Made by a program: the position numbers and the translations under genes. Positions 1-8,124 of a stretch of 64,000 nucleotides of DNA are shown one piece after another. The notes below the pieces were generated by a model. The model was not told the origin of the DNA. It ran no database searches and worked only from the letters and a program-made list of their open reading frames with translations. Position 1 is the stretch's first letter. Every line of letters starts with the position of its first letter. This DNA is from Bacteroidota bacterium. GTDB taxonomy: Bacteria > Bacteroidota > Bacteroidia > Chitinophagales > Chitinophagaceae. The stretch covers positions 62,001 to 126,000 of the forward strand of contig JAEWKK010000018.1 in NCBI GenBank assembly GCA_023386045.1, read 5' to 3'.

Positions 1-153
1 ATCAGAATTTCGCGCTCCTGTAAAAAACCATAGCAGCCATAAAAATAGATTGACAACTATGTAAACACTGAAATGTCTTTTAAACGACGCTCTTCTCTGT
101 GCTATTTGCCAGAGAACGGGATCTTTTCCGGGAGGAACTGGTTGATACTGCAT
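1..153 (-). CDS. 2TM domain protein, N-terminal part (cut by window edge)
   Basis: The frame is open from an ATG at 153-151 to the window edge, giving 51 residues. The sequence has the pattern of the Bacteroidota 2TM domain: DPVLWQIAQRRASFKRH followed by a hydrophobic stretch with YIVVNLFLWLLWF, which would be the first of two membrane helices. This family consists of small inner-membrane proteins of unknown function, sometimes fused to LytTR regulators. The gene starts only 9 bases after the TonB receptor stop codon on the same strand, so both are probably cotranscribed. The C-terminal half lies outside the window, so a fusion cannot be excluded. Confidence 0.75.
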   Translation of the reverse strand, partial: MQYQPVPPGKDPVLWQIAQRRASFKRHFSVYIVVNLFLWLLWFFTGARNSD

Positions 154-162
154 AAAATGTAT

Positions 163-2409
163 TTAAAGATTGTTGTTGATTGCATCTTCTGTCCTGTCAA
201 TTCCAAAACTGAAGAAAGCACCGATAAATACAAACATCCGTGATGGAGGAACAATGGCTTCTTTCTTCATACCATTAAAAGAATACTGGTATCCATAAGT
301 TTGTTTGATGTTGAAAATATTATTCACTGAAAGCACATACACTGCAAAGGTTTTTGAATTGGGCTTAGCGAGCGATGGGATATAGTTCAAACTAAAGCTG
401 ACGTTATGATAATCAGGAACCCTTCCCCTGTCTGTGAATTTATATTGTCCGCCATCATAAGCAATATTGTAATAAGGACGACTGCTGGCATAACTATACG
501 ACATATTGAAACCGGTTTTCCATGGCAGTACAAATTTTTTCAGAACAAGTGAAGCCGTATGTTCAGCTGCAAAATTGGGTGTGATGGCATTTGGGAAATT
601 GAGATAATCCCTTTTTGTATCAAGGTAAGAATAAGAGATCCAGTAGTCCAGGTTCTTGATTGATTTCTTATCTCTCCAGAAAAATTCAAAACCCCTGGCA
701 TCACCAAAACCATTATTGTTGATTGCCATTCCATCACGACCGTTTGCATAACCGGTTTTGATCAGCGCATCATATTTTTTATAAAAGACTTCTGCTCTTA
801 ACACTCTTAGGTTTGTTACTTTCTGGTACTGCAAAATGTAATGAGCAGCTTTAGAGAAATCAAGTTCATTGATGGCGGGGAGATACCGCGTTTCAGGATT
901 CTGGTAATAAATTCCATAGGCAAGTGAAGCCTGGCTGCCTGTTCCTAATTTATAAGCCAGGGAAATTCTGGGTGCTATGTTGAATTCATCCAGATAAGAT
1001 GAATGTTCCATTCTCGTACCCACTTTGGCTGCCATGGCATTGGTGAGATAAATATCAGTCTCCGCAAACAGGGCCTTTACATTTTCTTCAATAGTGCTGG
1101 AATATTTGTTATTGCTATGATCAATGAATACGGATTTGTCGCTGCTATAATTGTATTCACCTCCAAACCTCAGGGCACTCATTCCTCCAAGAGATCTTTC
1201 AAATACTGCTTTAGCATTCGCATAATTTCCCCTGGGCTTCAACCGGAAGTTTTTGAATTCGAGTCCGCTCAGTGTCACTTCTTTTTTATCCGCATCCAGC
1301 AGATCACTATTGATCCTGTCACGGTTATTGGTATACGAAAAACCAAGGTTGAATTTCCAGAAATTATTCAGCCTGTCTTTCCATGCCAGGTTATGGTAAT
1401 GATAAACATTTTCCAGCTTGAACTGATCGTAATAACCATTTGAATCCAGGCTGGGAGTTGAGAATCCAAGTTTATTGGTGCTGAGTGCACCATAGTATTT
1501 CAACATGCCTGATGAAGAAGTTTTTATCCGGAAGTTAGCATCACCATCGAATATTGAAGGAACCTGGGAATAATCCTGCTTTTGTTTGAGTATAGCAAAA
1601 GGAAGCGCCAGGTTCATATAATTTGCATTGATACCCCAGGAAGCATTTTTCTTTTTATTAAGCTGCTGGTAACCAGCATTCAAACCCAGGACTGAAACTC
1701 CAAGAGCAGCAGAAGTTTTTTCCGGAAGATCAATGGATTCAAGTGTCAGTACGGAAGACAGGGCCTGGCCATATAAAGCAGAATAACCTCCTGTGCTGAA
1801 AACAGTTCCTTTGAAAAGAAAAGGTGAGAAGCGTCCATAACCGGCAATATTGGGTCCCGAGCTGTAAAAGAACCTGTTCACCAGCGTTCCATCAATAAAG
1901 ATTTTTGTTTCGGCTGCAGTGCCACCTCTAACAAACAATCCTTCCGATTCACCTACCTGTTGCGCACCAGGCAGCGTTTTCAATGCCTGCGTTACATCTG
2001 CATTGGCGCTGGCTGTTGTAACAATATCGATTGAATTCAAAACCACACCAGCCCTTTTGCGATCACTGGCTTCGAAGCTGCCTGCTGTGATCACTACAGC
2101 CTTCAATTCGCTGATCTCTTCTTTCATGGTTATGGTAAGATCAATGGGCGTAGTGCCTAATTCAATTTTTTCTTCGCTGATTTTATAACCAAGGGCAGAA
2201 ACTACAAGTGTATGGTTACCTTTTTCAAAAGTTTTGAATTTGAATTTGCCGCTGCTGTCTGTTGTGGCTCCGTCGTATGTATCCTTAACTGTAATGCTGG
2301 CGGATGGTATGCTTCTGCCTTTAGAATCCTGTACAATTCCTGACACCAGGGTTTGTGACTGTGCTGCCAGGGCTATTAAAATACACAGCAGGAATAAAAA
2401 CTTTCTCAT
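163..2409 (-). CDS. TonB-dependent outer-membrane receptor with carboxypeptidase-like N-terminal domain
   Basis: Outer-membrane receptor that would import an unidentified ligand using TonB energy. I chose the ATG at 2409 (MRKFLFLLC...) because a signal peptide ending near AQSQ follows directly; an in-frame start 16 codons upstream would bury it. Residues about 20-105 form a CarboxypepD_reg-like domain (VSGIVQDSKGRSIPSASITV), then a plug domain with the FVRGG motif near residue 160, then a beta-barrel ending in an aromatic-rich C-terminus. There is no SusD partner beside it, so this is not a standard glycan-utilisation pair. Length (748 residues) is usual for small Bacteroidota receptors. The substrate cannot be told from the sequence. 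Confidence 0.9.
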   Translation of the reverse strand: MRKFLFLLCILIALAAQSQTLVSGIVQDSKGRSIPSASITVKDTYDGATTDSSGKFKFKTFEKGNHTLVVSALGYKISEEKIELGTTPIDLTITMKEEISELKAVVITAGSFEASDRKRAGVVLNSIDIVTTASANADVTQALKTLPGAQQVGESEGLFVRGGTAAETKIFIDGTLVNRFFYSSGPNIAGYGRFSPFLFKGTVFSTGGYSALYGQALSSVLTLESIDLPEKTSAALGVSVLGLNAGYQQLNKKKNASWGINANYMNLALPFAILKQKQDYSQVPSIFDGDANFRIKTSSSGMLKYYGALSTNKLGFSTPSLDSNGYYDQFKLENVYHYHNLAWKDRLNNFWKFNLGFSYTNNRDRINSDLLDADKKEVTLSGLEFKNFRLKPRGNYANAKAVFERSLGGMSALRFGGEYNYSSDKSVFIDHSNNKYSSTIEENVKALFAETDIYLTNAMAAKVGTRMEHSSYLDEFNIAPRISLAYKLGTGSQASLAYGIYYQNPETRYLPAINELDFSKAAHYILQYQKVTNLRVLRAEVFYKKYDALIKTGYANGRDGMAINNNGFGDARGFEFFWRDKKSIKNLDYWISYSYLDTKRDYLNFPNAITPNFAAEHTASLVLKKFVLPWKTGFNMSYSYASSRPYYNIAYDGGQYKFTDRGRVPDYHNVSFSLNYIPSLAKPNSKTFAVYVLSVNNIFNIKQTYGYQYSFNGMKKEAIVPPSRMFVFIGAFFSFGIDRTEDAINNNL

Positions 2410-2484
2410 AACGTTGGTTGATGATACAAACGTAGAGTAGTTTATGTTATAAACCAAATTTTATTTGGTTCACAGTTCATAAAA

Positions 2485-2517
2485 AAATTAAAGCCCTGAA
2501 ATTCAGGGCTTTAATTT
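2485..2517 (-). terminator. Intrinsic terminator after the DUF4382 gene
   Basis: Near-perfect inverted repeat: arms 2485-2500 and 2502-2517, with a GC core GCCCTG/CAGGGC and flanking A and T runs. It lies 22 bases past the stop of the DUF4382 gene and ahead of the TonB receptor start, so it separates the two transcripts. Confidence 0.8.
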
Positions 2518-2538
2518 CTCTTTAAAATAACCGTTATC

Positions 2539-3063
2539 TTATTTCAACTTAATAACTGGCCTTAACTTATAAGATCCACCTTCTTCTTTTACAGAAAGAG
2601 CGGCATCAAAATCTATCAGCAAGGAATCAAGGCTTGAAGTGATGTTCTTATTCACTTTGATCTTCAAACCTGAAGTACCACCACTTGGAATGGTTAAAGG
2701 ATAGGGCTGTCCGTTCACAACAATTGTATTGCTGTCACCCAGCACAAACCTGATCTCTCTGATATTTCCAGTGGGTACAGTACCCTGTGCGATCAATGTA
2801 TCCACACCATTCTGAAGAGTAAGCAGGTCATATACACCAGCATTTGTTTGCAGGTCAACCCAGCCAGTGCTGTCATCGGCAAAATTCACTCTTACCTGTT
2901 TCAGATCCACGTTCACTTCATCCCAGGCAGCGGGCGCATCGGTCATACGAACCTTGAGCGTTGAAGTACCATTGTTGTTGGAAGCTGAATCTTCTTTTGA
3001 ACAGGCGAAAACTACGGTAGCAACGGCCAAAAGCATCAATAGGGAAGGTTTCATAAATTTCAT
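2539..3063 (-). CDS. DUF4382 domain lipoprotein
   Basis: Predicted lipoprotein of about 174 residues. The ATG at 3063 (MKFMKPSLLML) gives a compact signal peptide with lipobox VFAC followed by SKED; the in-frame ATG seven codons upstream would add a needless extension. After a Ser/Asn linker comes a beta-rich domain starting STLKVRMTDAPAAWDEVNVD, the hallmark opening of DUF4382, ending RPVIKLK. The function of DUF4382 is unknown; members are surface or periplasmic proteins in Bacteroidota and other bacteria. It is a monocistronic unit between a terminator-bearing leader region (3131-3149) and its own terminator (2485-2517). Confidence 0.85.
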   Translation of the reverse strand: MKFMKPSLLMLLAVATVVFACSKEDSASNNNGTSTLKVRMTDAPAAWDEVNVDLKQVRVNFADDSTGWVDLQTNAGVYDLLTLQNGVDTLIAQGTVPTGNIREIRFVLGDSNTIVVNGQPYPLTIPSGGTSGLKIKVNKNITSSLDSLLIDFDAALSVKEEGGSYKLRPVIKLK

Positions 3064-3130
3064 ACAGATAAATTTTCTATGCATAAAGTGAAAACTGTGC
3101 CATATATGTTTTTTGTTGATAAAAATAAAA

Positions 3131-3149
3131 CCAGGCCTTTTGGGCCTGG
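3131..3149 (-). terminator. Free-standing intrinsic terminator in the gap after atpA
   Basis: Stem CCAGGCC (3131-3137) with GGCCTGG (3143-3149), followed on the minus strand by TTTTATTTTT. The atpA terminator already lies at 3342-3364, so this second minus-strand terminator needs another transcript: either a small RNA from about 3276, or attenuation of the DUF4382 gene downstream. Confidence 0.7.
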
Positions 3150-3276
3150 CTAAATACCATTTAGAATGGCGGTTTTAGTATGATGATAGCAGGGAAATTC
3201 CCAGCTGGGCAATAATGTTTGAATTGGACAATTAAAAATTTAAGTGCAGGCTTTTCGGGGGAGATTGGGTCGGATT
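3131..3276 (-). ncRNA. Candidate small RNA or leader RNA
   Basis: About 145 bases with no credible ORF, bounded by an intrinsic terminator (3131-3149) and a promoter-like element on the minus strand: TTACTTTG at 3290-3283 (one mismatch to TAnnTTTG), with TTG 20 bases upstream at 3313-3311. A second internal hairpin-forming segment is CCCAGCTGGG near 3200-3209. I do not recognise a known RNA family. It could equally be the 5' leader of the DUF4382 gene with a conditional terminator. Confidence 0.3.
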
Positions 3277-3341
3277 CAGTTCCAAAGTAAGCATGGATTT
3301 TTGAGAATTGCAACCCCATGGGCATAAATTGTGAACATGAA

Positions 3342-3364
3342 AAAAGCGGCCACGAGGGCCGCTT
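3342..3364 (-). terminator. Intrinsic terminator of the ATP synthase operon
   Basis: Hairpin AAAAGCGGCC ... GGCCGCTTT about 20 bases beyond the atpA stop codon, with T-rich flank on the minus strand. It marks the operon end directly after atpA. Confidence 0.8.
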
Positions 3365-3385
3365 TAAATTATAAAAAATTCATTC

Positions 3386-4963
3386 TTATTTGTACTGTGG
3401 AATGATTCCATTAGCCAGCTCCACCATCTTCTTAACACCATCATCAGGAAGATTTCCTTTCTTGAACTGGGCAAGAACATCAGGAAGTTTGTTTTCCATC
3501 TCCATTAAGAAATGCTCTTCAAATTCCTTTACTTTCCTCACAGCCACATCGCGCAACAGGCCCTGTGTTCCCAGGTAAATAATGGCTACCTGCTTTTCTA
3601 CAGCAACAGGTGCATACTGTGGTTGCTTAAGGATCTCCACGTTACGGGCACCCTTATCAAGTACAACCTTGGTAGCTGCATCAAGATCACCACCAAATTT
3701 GGAGAAGGCTTCCATTTCACGATAAAGCGCCTGGTCCAGTTTAAGTGTACCTGCTACTTTTTTCATGGATTTGATCTGTGCATTACCACCCACACGGCTA
3801 ACCGAAATACCTACGTTGATGGCAGGACGGATACCAGCGTTGAAAAGGTTGGTCTCCAGGAAGATCTGTCCATCAGTAATGGAGATCACGTTCGTAGGAA
3901 TATAAGCCGATACGTCACCTGCCTGTGTTTCAATGATAGGCAGAGCAGTCAATGAACCACCACCTTTTACCAGGTGACGGATGGATTCCGGAAGATCATT
4001 CATTTGTTTGGCTACCGAATCATTGGCAATTACCTTGGCAGCTCTTTCCAGCAGACGGGAGTGCAAATAGAATACATCACCAGGGTATGCCTCACGACCA
4101 GGAGGGCGGCGGAGAAGAAGTGATACTTCACGGTAGGCCACGGCCTGTTTGGAAAGATCATCATAAATAATCAGTGCAGGGCGACCGGTATCACGGAAGA
4201 ACTCACCAATAGCAGCGCCGGCAAATGGAGCATAGAATTGCAATGGTGCAGGATCAGAAGCAGATGCTGCTACAATGATGGTGTATTCCATGGCACCTGC
4301 GTCCTGCAGGGTTTTCATCACACCGGCAATGGTAGAAGCCTTCTGTCCGATAGCTACATAAATACAGTAAACAGGCTGTCCTGCCTGGAAAAATTCTTTC
4401 TGGTTGATAATGGTATCAATACAGATGGCGGTCTTACCGGTCTGGCGGTCACCGATCACCAGCTCGCGCTGTCCACGGCCAATGGGGATCATGGCATCGA
4501 TAGCTTTGATACCTGTTTGCAGCGGTTCTTTTACCGGTTCCCTGAAGATTACACCAGGAGCCTTTCTTTCCAGTGGCATTTCATAACGCTCACCTGTAAT
4601 TGGTCCCCTGCCGTCAATGGCTTCACCAAGCGTATTTACCACACGGCCAACCATTCCATCTCCTACTTTAATAGAGGCGATCTGGCCTGTGCGGCGAACC
4701 TTGGATCCTTCCTGCAAGCCACCTGTTTCTCCCATCAATACAGCACCCACATTATCTTCTTCAAGGTTCAGAGCGATACCCTGAACACCATTTTCAAATT
4801 CAACAAGTTCACCGGCACGTACATTACCCAAACCATAGATACGGGCAATACCATCACCGATCTGCAGTACAGTTCCAACTTCTTCCAGGTCAGCTCCGGT
4901 ATTGAAGCCGCTTAGCTGCTGGCGAAGAATGGCACTAATTTCATCTGGTTTTATTTCTGGCAT
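3386..4963 (-). CDS. atpA: F1Fo ATP synthase subunit alpha
   Basis: Non-catalytic nucleotide-binding subunit of the F1 head, 525 residues, full length. The N-terminal beta-barrel (about 25-95) is followed by the nucleotide-binding domain with Walker A GDRQTGKT at 171-178 and the alpha-type signature PGREAYPGDVFYLHSRLLERA further on, here read in two parts, then a helical C-terminal domain. It lies 55 bases downstream of atpH. Notably atpG (gamma), which usually follows atpA, is absent: a terminator comes directly after the stop. Confidence 0.98.
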   Translation of the reverse strand: MPEIKPDEISAILRQQLSGFNTGADLEEVGTVLQIGDGIARIYGLGNVRAGELVEFENGVQGIALNLEEDNVGAVLMGETGGLQEGSKVRRTGQIASIKVGDGMVGRVVNTLGEAIDGRGPITGERYEMPLERKAPGVIFREPVKEPLQTGIKAIDAMIPIGRGQRELVIGDRQTGKTAICIDTIINQKEFFQAGQPVYCIYVAIGQKASTIAGVMKTLQDAGAMEYTIIVAASASDPAPLQFYAPFAGAAIGEFFRDTGRPALIIYDDLSKQAVAYREVSLLLRRPPGREAYPGDVFYLHSRLLERAAKVIANDSVAKQMNDLPESIRHLVKGGGSLTALPIIETQAGDVSAYIPTNVISITDGQIFLETNLFNAGIRPAINVGISVSRVGGNAQIKSMKKVAGTLKLDQALYREMEAFSKFGGDLDAATKVVLDKGARNVEILKQPQYAPVAVEKQVAIIYLGTQGLLRDVAVRKVKEFEEHFLMEMENKLPDVLAQFKKGNLPDDGVKKMVELANGIIPQYK

Positions 4964-5018
4964 ATAGCAGATTTAATATTTAAAATGAATGTTTATTCTC
5001 TTACTCTTTCTTTTCTTC

Positions 5019-5582
5019 TTACCTGACCTTATAAATAAAGTCATTGTTATCAAATTGCCTGGAGATCATTTTCAGATCATAAGCAATGCTGGCATCGATC
5101 AATTGATCACCGGCCTGCAAAACAAAACCACCAATAAGAGAAGGATCTACCTTTTCTTCGAGTTCAATGGTTTTCATATTGCTGGTCTTTTTTACCTGCT
5201 CCACTATTGAATTCTTTACCTCTTCACTCAAAGCAACTGCAGAAGTAAGCTTTACAACATGAATTCCTTTTTTGTCTTTGTATTGCCTAATGAAAGCCGT
5301 AATCACTTCAGGAAGATCGGCTTCGCGTCCTTTGTTCACCAGTAACTTCATAAAAGCAGCAGTTGTTTCACCAATGCTTTTACCAGTCACCAGTTCAATA
5401 ACATTGTTCTTTTTGTCTGAAGGCACCACAGGACTGCGGAGCATGTTCAGAAAATCAGGATTTCCTTTCAGCAATTTCTGCATGAACAGCATATCCTTGT
5501 ATACTTCCTCCAGCTGTGATTTTTCAACAGCCAGGTCCAGTATGGCCTTTGCGTATCTGGTAGCTAAACGTGGATTGGGCAT
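5019..5582 (-). CDS. atpH: F1Fo ATP synthase subunit delta
   Basis: Peripheral-stalk subunit linking F1 to the b subunits, 187 residues. The start MPNPRLATRYAKAILDLA is the typical delta N-terminus (RYA.A..dlA), followed by the six-helix domain; the C-terminal part has KVDPSLIGGFVLQAGDQLID, the conserved OSCP/delta motif (split here: DPSLIGGF, then a glycine-containing turn). It sits between atpF (45 bases upstream) and atpA. The start is supported by the conserved N-terminus. Confidence 0.95.
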   Translation of the reverse strand: MPNPRLATRYAKAILDLAVEKSQLEEVYKDMLFMQKLLKGNPDFLNMLRSPVVPSDKKNNVIELVTGKSIGETTAAFMKLLVNKGREADLPEVITAFIRQYKDKKGIHVVKLTSAVALSEEVKNSIVEQVKKTSNMKTIELEEKVDPSLIGGFVLQAGDQLIDASIAYDLKMISRQFDNNDFIYKVR

Positions 5583-5627
5583 AATATTCAGCTTCTGGCC
5601 TGCAGGATTTTTTCCTGCCAGCCTTTA

Positions 5628-6122
5628 TTAACTCAGGTTTACTTCGTTCACTAATCCTTTAATATGATTTTCCTGTGCTTCTTTTGAAGCCAGCTCTTTT
5701 CTCAAAACTTTCTCGGTGACTTCGATCACCAGCTTGCCCACCTGGTTTTTCACTTCAGTGATCGCCGCCATTTTCTGGGCATTGATCTGCTGTTGCGCTT
5801 CTACGATGATCTTGTTGGCTTCCACCTTTGCCTGGTCCTTTGCTTCATTAATGATGCGGTCTTTGGTTTCCCTTGCTTCTTTCAGCATGGCACCTCTTTC
5901 CTCACGCGCTTTGGCCATTAATGCTTCATTTTCATTTTTCAGCTGGGCCATTTCGGCTTTCACTCTTTCTGCTGATTGCAATGACTCAGCGATGCTCAGC
6001 TCTCTTTCTTTCAGTCCTTTAAGGATGGCAGGCCATGCAAATTTGGCCAGTATGAAAAACACCAGCAAAAACGCGATCAGCGTCCATATTATCAATCCAA
6101 ATTCGGGAGTAAGAAGTCTCAT
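5628..6122 (-). CDS. atpF: F1Fo ATP synthase subunit b
   Basis: Membrane-anchored stator stalk, 164 residues. One N-terminal membrane helix (about 8-28, FGLIIWTLIAFLLVFFILA) is followed by a long charged helical coiled coil rich in Ala, Glu, Lys and Arg, as usual for b subunits. The ATG at 6122 gives the conserved MRLLTPEFGLI start. It is the third gene of the operon, 132 bases after atpE. Confidence 0.96.
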   Translation of the reverse strand: MRLLTPEFGLIIWTLIAFLLVFFILAKFAWPAILKGLKERELSIAESLQSAERVKAEMAQLKNENEALMAKAREERGAMLKEARETKDRIINEAKDQAKVEANKIIVEAQQQINAQKMAAITEVKNQVGKLVIEVTEKVLRKELASKEAQENHIKGLVNEVNLS

Positions 6123-6254
6123 ATGATTTCAAAATTTGAAAATGGCTCTTGGCCTATAGTGAATTTCAATTTGCTAAATAAACTGCATCCTCCGCCCTTT
6201 GCTTTGGATGCAGTTTGGTTCGATCGAATCATGACGGGCATGATTCCAACGAGA

Positions 6255-6500
6255 TTAAACGAACATCGCCAGGATACCTGCGATCACCGCAAACAGGGCA
6301 ACACCCTCGATGAAGGCTGCTGTCAGAATCATGTTTGCACGGATGTCGTTAGAAGCTTCCGGCTGGCGGGCAATTGATTCAACTGCACCACGTCCGATCT
6401 GACCGATACCGATACCAGCACCAATCGCAGCCAGACCAGCTCCGATAGCACCACCTGCATTTGCAAGAGGCTCAGCCAACAATGTGAATAAAAAATCCAT
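6255..6500 (-). CDS. atpE: F1Fo ATP synthase subunit c
   Basis: Proteolipid of the membrane rotor ring, 81 residues. I chose the ATG at 6500 (MDFLFTLLAEPL); an upstream in-frame start adds 16 polar residues (MNQPNNVFFNHYNRTN) unlike the family. Two membrane helices flank the polar loop with RQPE (45-48). The ion-carrying carboxylate is Glu65 in FIEG. The Ser/Thr that follows Glu in classical sodium-binding c subunits is absent (G-V-A instead), which favours proton coupling, although Q34 is present. It is separated from atpB by a repeat island. Confidence 0.96.
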   Translation of the reverse strand: MDFLFTLLAEPLANAGGAIGAGLAAIGAGIGIGQIGRGAVESIARQPEASNDIRANMILTAAFIEGVALFAVIAGILAMFV

Positions 6501-6541
6501 GTTTGTTCTATTATAATGGTTAAAAAAAACGTTGTTCGGTT

Positions 6542-6746
6542 GGTTCATAGTTCCTGCTTGTAGCTTATAGCATATGGCTTATAGCTTATGGTTCATAGAT
6601 CATAGTTCATAGTTCATAGTTCATAGAAGAACTACTTCTCACTCATTATTGCACTATTTCACTATTCAACTCAACCACTCACTACTCACTACTGACTACT
6701 CACCACTCACCACTGACTACTCACTATCTCACCACTGACTACTCAC
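6542..6746. repeat. Short-repeat island A between atpE and atpB
   Basis: Two adjoining arrays of degenerate short repeats. Module 1 (6542-6627) is built from GTTCATAG, GCTTATAG and similar 7-9-mers. Module 2 (6636-6746) is built from ACTCACTACT, ACTCACCACTGACT and variants, and runs to the base before the atpB stop codon at 6748. No coding capacity or protein motif. The same two modules recur, inverted, at 16386-16562. It sits inside an otherwise tightly packed ATP synthase operon. Confidence 0.85.
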
Positions 6747-6747
6747 C

Positions 6748-7989
6748 TTAAATAATCACCGGCTCCGTAGGAGGATTGCCATGATGGGCGTCTCCTTCGT
6801 GCTGGTGATGATCTTCTGTTGCCTGACCAATAAACACTGCTGTCAGGTTGGTAAAGATGAAGGCCTGGATAAATGCCACCAGTACTTCAATGATATATAT
6901 GAACGTGGCAAATGCAATGGAAATGGGAGAAAAACCCCAGCCCACACCTGCACCCATGTTACCAAAAATGAAGATCAATGAGATCAGACAGATAATGATG
7001 ATGTGTCCCGCCAGCATGTTGGCGAAAAGACGTATGATCAGGGCAAAAGGCTTGGTAAAGATCGAAAGGATCTCCACCGGGATCATAATGAACTTCACAC
7101 CAAGTGGCACCGGCGGCCAGAAAATATGACCCCAGTAATGTTTGTTTCCACTGAATAGTATCACCACAAAAGAGATAAAGCCCAGCACCGCTGTAAAGGC
7201 GATATTACCGGTAACATTCGCTGAACCCGGGATCAGGCCAAAAATATTATTGATCAGAATGAAAAGGAAAACCGTGAGCAGGTAAGGCAGGTATTTCTGG
7301 TATTTATGACCCAGGTTGGGCTTGGCCACTTCATCCCTGATAAAAGTGATTACTGGCTCCAGCAGGTTCTGAGCACCTTTTGGAGCAGAAGTAACACCCT
7401 GCCCGGTCTTATATCTTTTAGCCACGGAAAGCAGCAACCATACAAGTATGCCCAGTGCAATGAACATCTGCACCACGTTTCTTGTAAGCGAAAGGTCATA
7501 GACTTTCACACCCGGAAGGTGTTTGCCATTTTCATCTACAGCGATGATGCTTTCATCACTGTATAAATTGATTTGCGCATCAGTCAATCCTTCTTCTTTC
7601 AGCCTCTCCTTGTAATGTTTGGTAACAATGCTGTAACCCTGGTAAGGTTCTTCACCATGGTGGAATTTGGAAGACATGAAGCAGGTAAAACCTCTCTCCT
7701 TGCTGTAAAGGATCACAGGCAAAGGAACGGTTGCATGAAAATCACCGATCGAGAAAAAATGGAATTCATGGGCATTCATGACGTGTCCGAAGATCACTTC
7801 ATTGGCATCAAACTTTCCGCCTTCTTCTTTTCCATGTGCTTCTTTTTTATCGCCACCCTTATGATCTTCAGTTTGTTCCTGGTCATCATTATTCGTGTGC
7901 TCGCCCTGGGCGATCAAAGACACTGGAAATGAGAGGGCCAAAACGCTGAAAACCGCTACCAATAAGCATTTGAACCGTCTGACATGCAT
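6748..7989 (-). CDS. atpB: F1Fo ATP synthase subunit a
   Basis: Membrane stator subunit forming the ion half-channels, 413 residues. A signal-like N-terminus (MHVRRFKCLLV...PVSLIAQ) and a long hydrophilic region of about 170 residues precede the membrane domain; this extension is typical of Bacteroidota a subunits and much longer than E. coli's. The key arginine lies in FALIIRLFANMLAGHI, followed by the conserved C-terminal helices (VLVAFIQAFIFTNLTAVFI). A His-rich tail (EDHHQHEGDAHHGN) ends the protein. It is the first gene of the operon; a -7 box TATCTTTG lies at 8017-8010. Confidence 0.96.
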   Translation of the reverse strand: MHVRRFKCLLVAVFSVLALSFPVSLIAQGEHTNNDDQEQTEDHKGGDKKEAHGKEEGGKFDANEVIFGHVMNAHEFHFFSIGDFHATVPLPVILYSKERGFTCFMSSKFHHGEEPYQGYSIVTKHYKERLKEEGLTDAQINLYSDESIIAVDENGKHLPGVKVYDLSLTRNVVQMFIALGILVWLLLSVAKRYKTGQGVTSAPKGAQNLLEPVITFIRDEVAKPNLGHKYQKYLPYLLTVFLFILINNIFGLIPGSANVTGNIAFTAVLGFISFVVILFSGNKHYWGHIFWPPVPLGVKFIMIPVEILSIFTKPFALIIRLFANMLAGHIIIICLISLIFIFGNMGAGVGWGFSPISIAFATFIYIIEVLVAFIQAFIFTNLTAVFIGQATEDHHQHEGDAHHGNPPTEPVII

Positions 7990-8009
7990 AAGCTACCCGA
8001 AATTTGGCG

Positions 8010-8017
8010 CAAAGATA
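8010..8017 (-). promoter_or_regulatory. Probable -7 box of the ATP synthase operon
   Basis: On the minus strand the sequence reads TATCTTTG, an exact match to the Bacteroidota consensus TAnnTTTG, 20 bases ahead of the atpB start codon. A clear -33 TTG is not visible at the expected distance. Confidence 0.5.
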
Positions 8018-8075
8018 AGGGTAGAAGCGTATAAAAAAGGGCTTATTTAAGATAATTATAGGCATCAAAAAACAA

Positions 8076-8099
8076 GGGCTGCCATTGACGCGGCAGCCC
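8076..8099 (-). terminator. Intrinsic terminator after the 344-residue lipoprotein gene
   Basis: Stem GGGCTGCC (8076-8083) with GGCAGCCC (8092-8099), followed on the minus strand by TTGTTTTTTG. It separates the lipoprotein gene from the ATP synthase promoter. Confidence 0.8.
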
Positions 8100-8124
8100 C
8101 CTGAAACTATTTAAATTATATGTA

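Noticed and set aside
163..2409. SusC/SusD polysaccharide-utilisation locus
   Set aside because: No SusD-like gene and no glycoside hydrolases nearby, so only a generic TonB receptor call is justified.
4238..4915. 225-codon plus-strand frame opposite atpA
   Set aside because: Shadow of a highly conserved gene on the other strand; no domain, and cysteine/histidine-rich composition typical of an antisense frame.
6542..6746. Repeat island considered as a CRISPR array
   Set aside because: Units are 7-14 bases, degenerate and not separated by unique spacers of constant length; no cas genes nearby.
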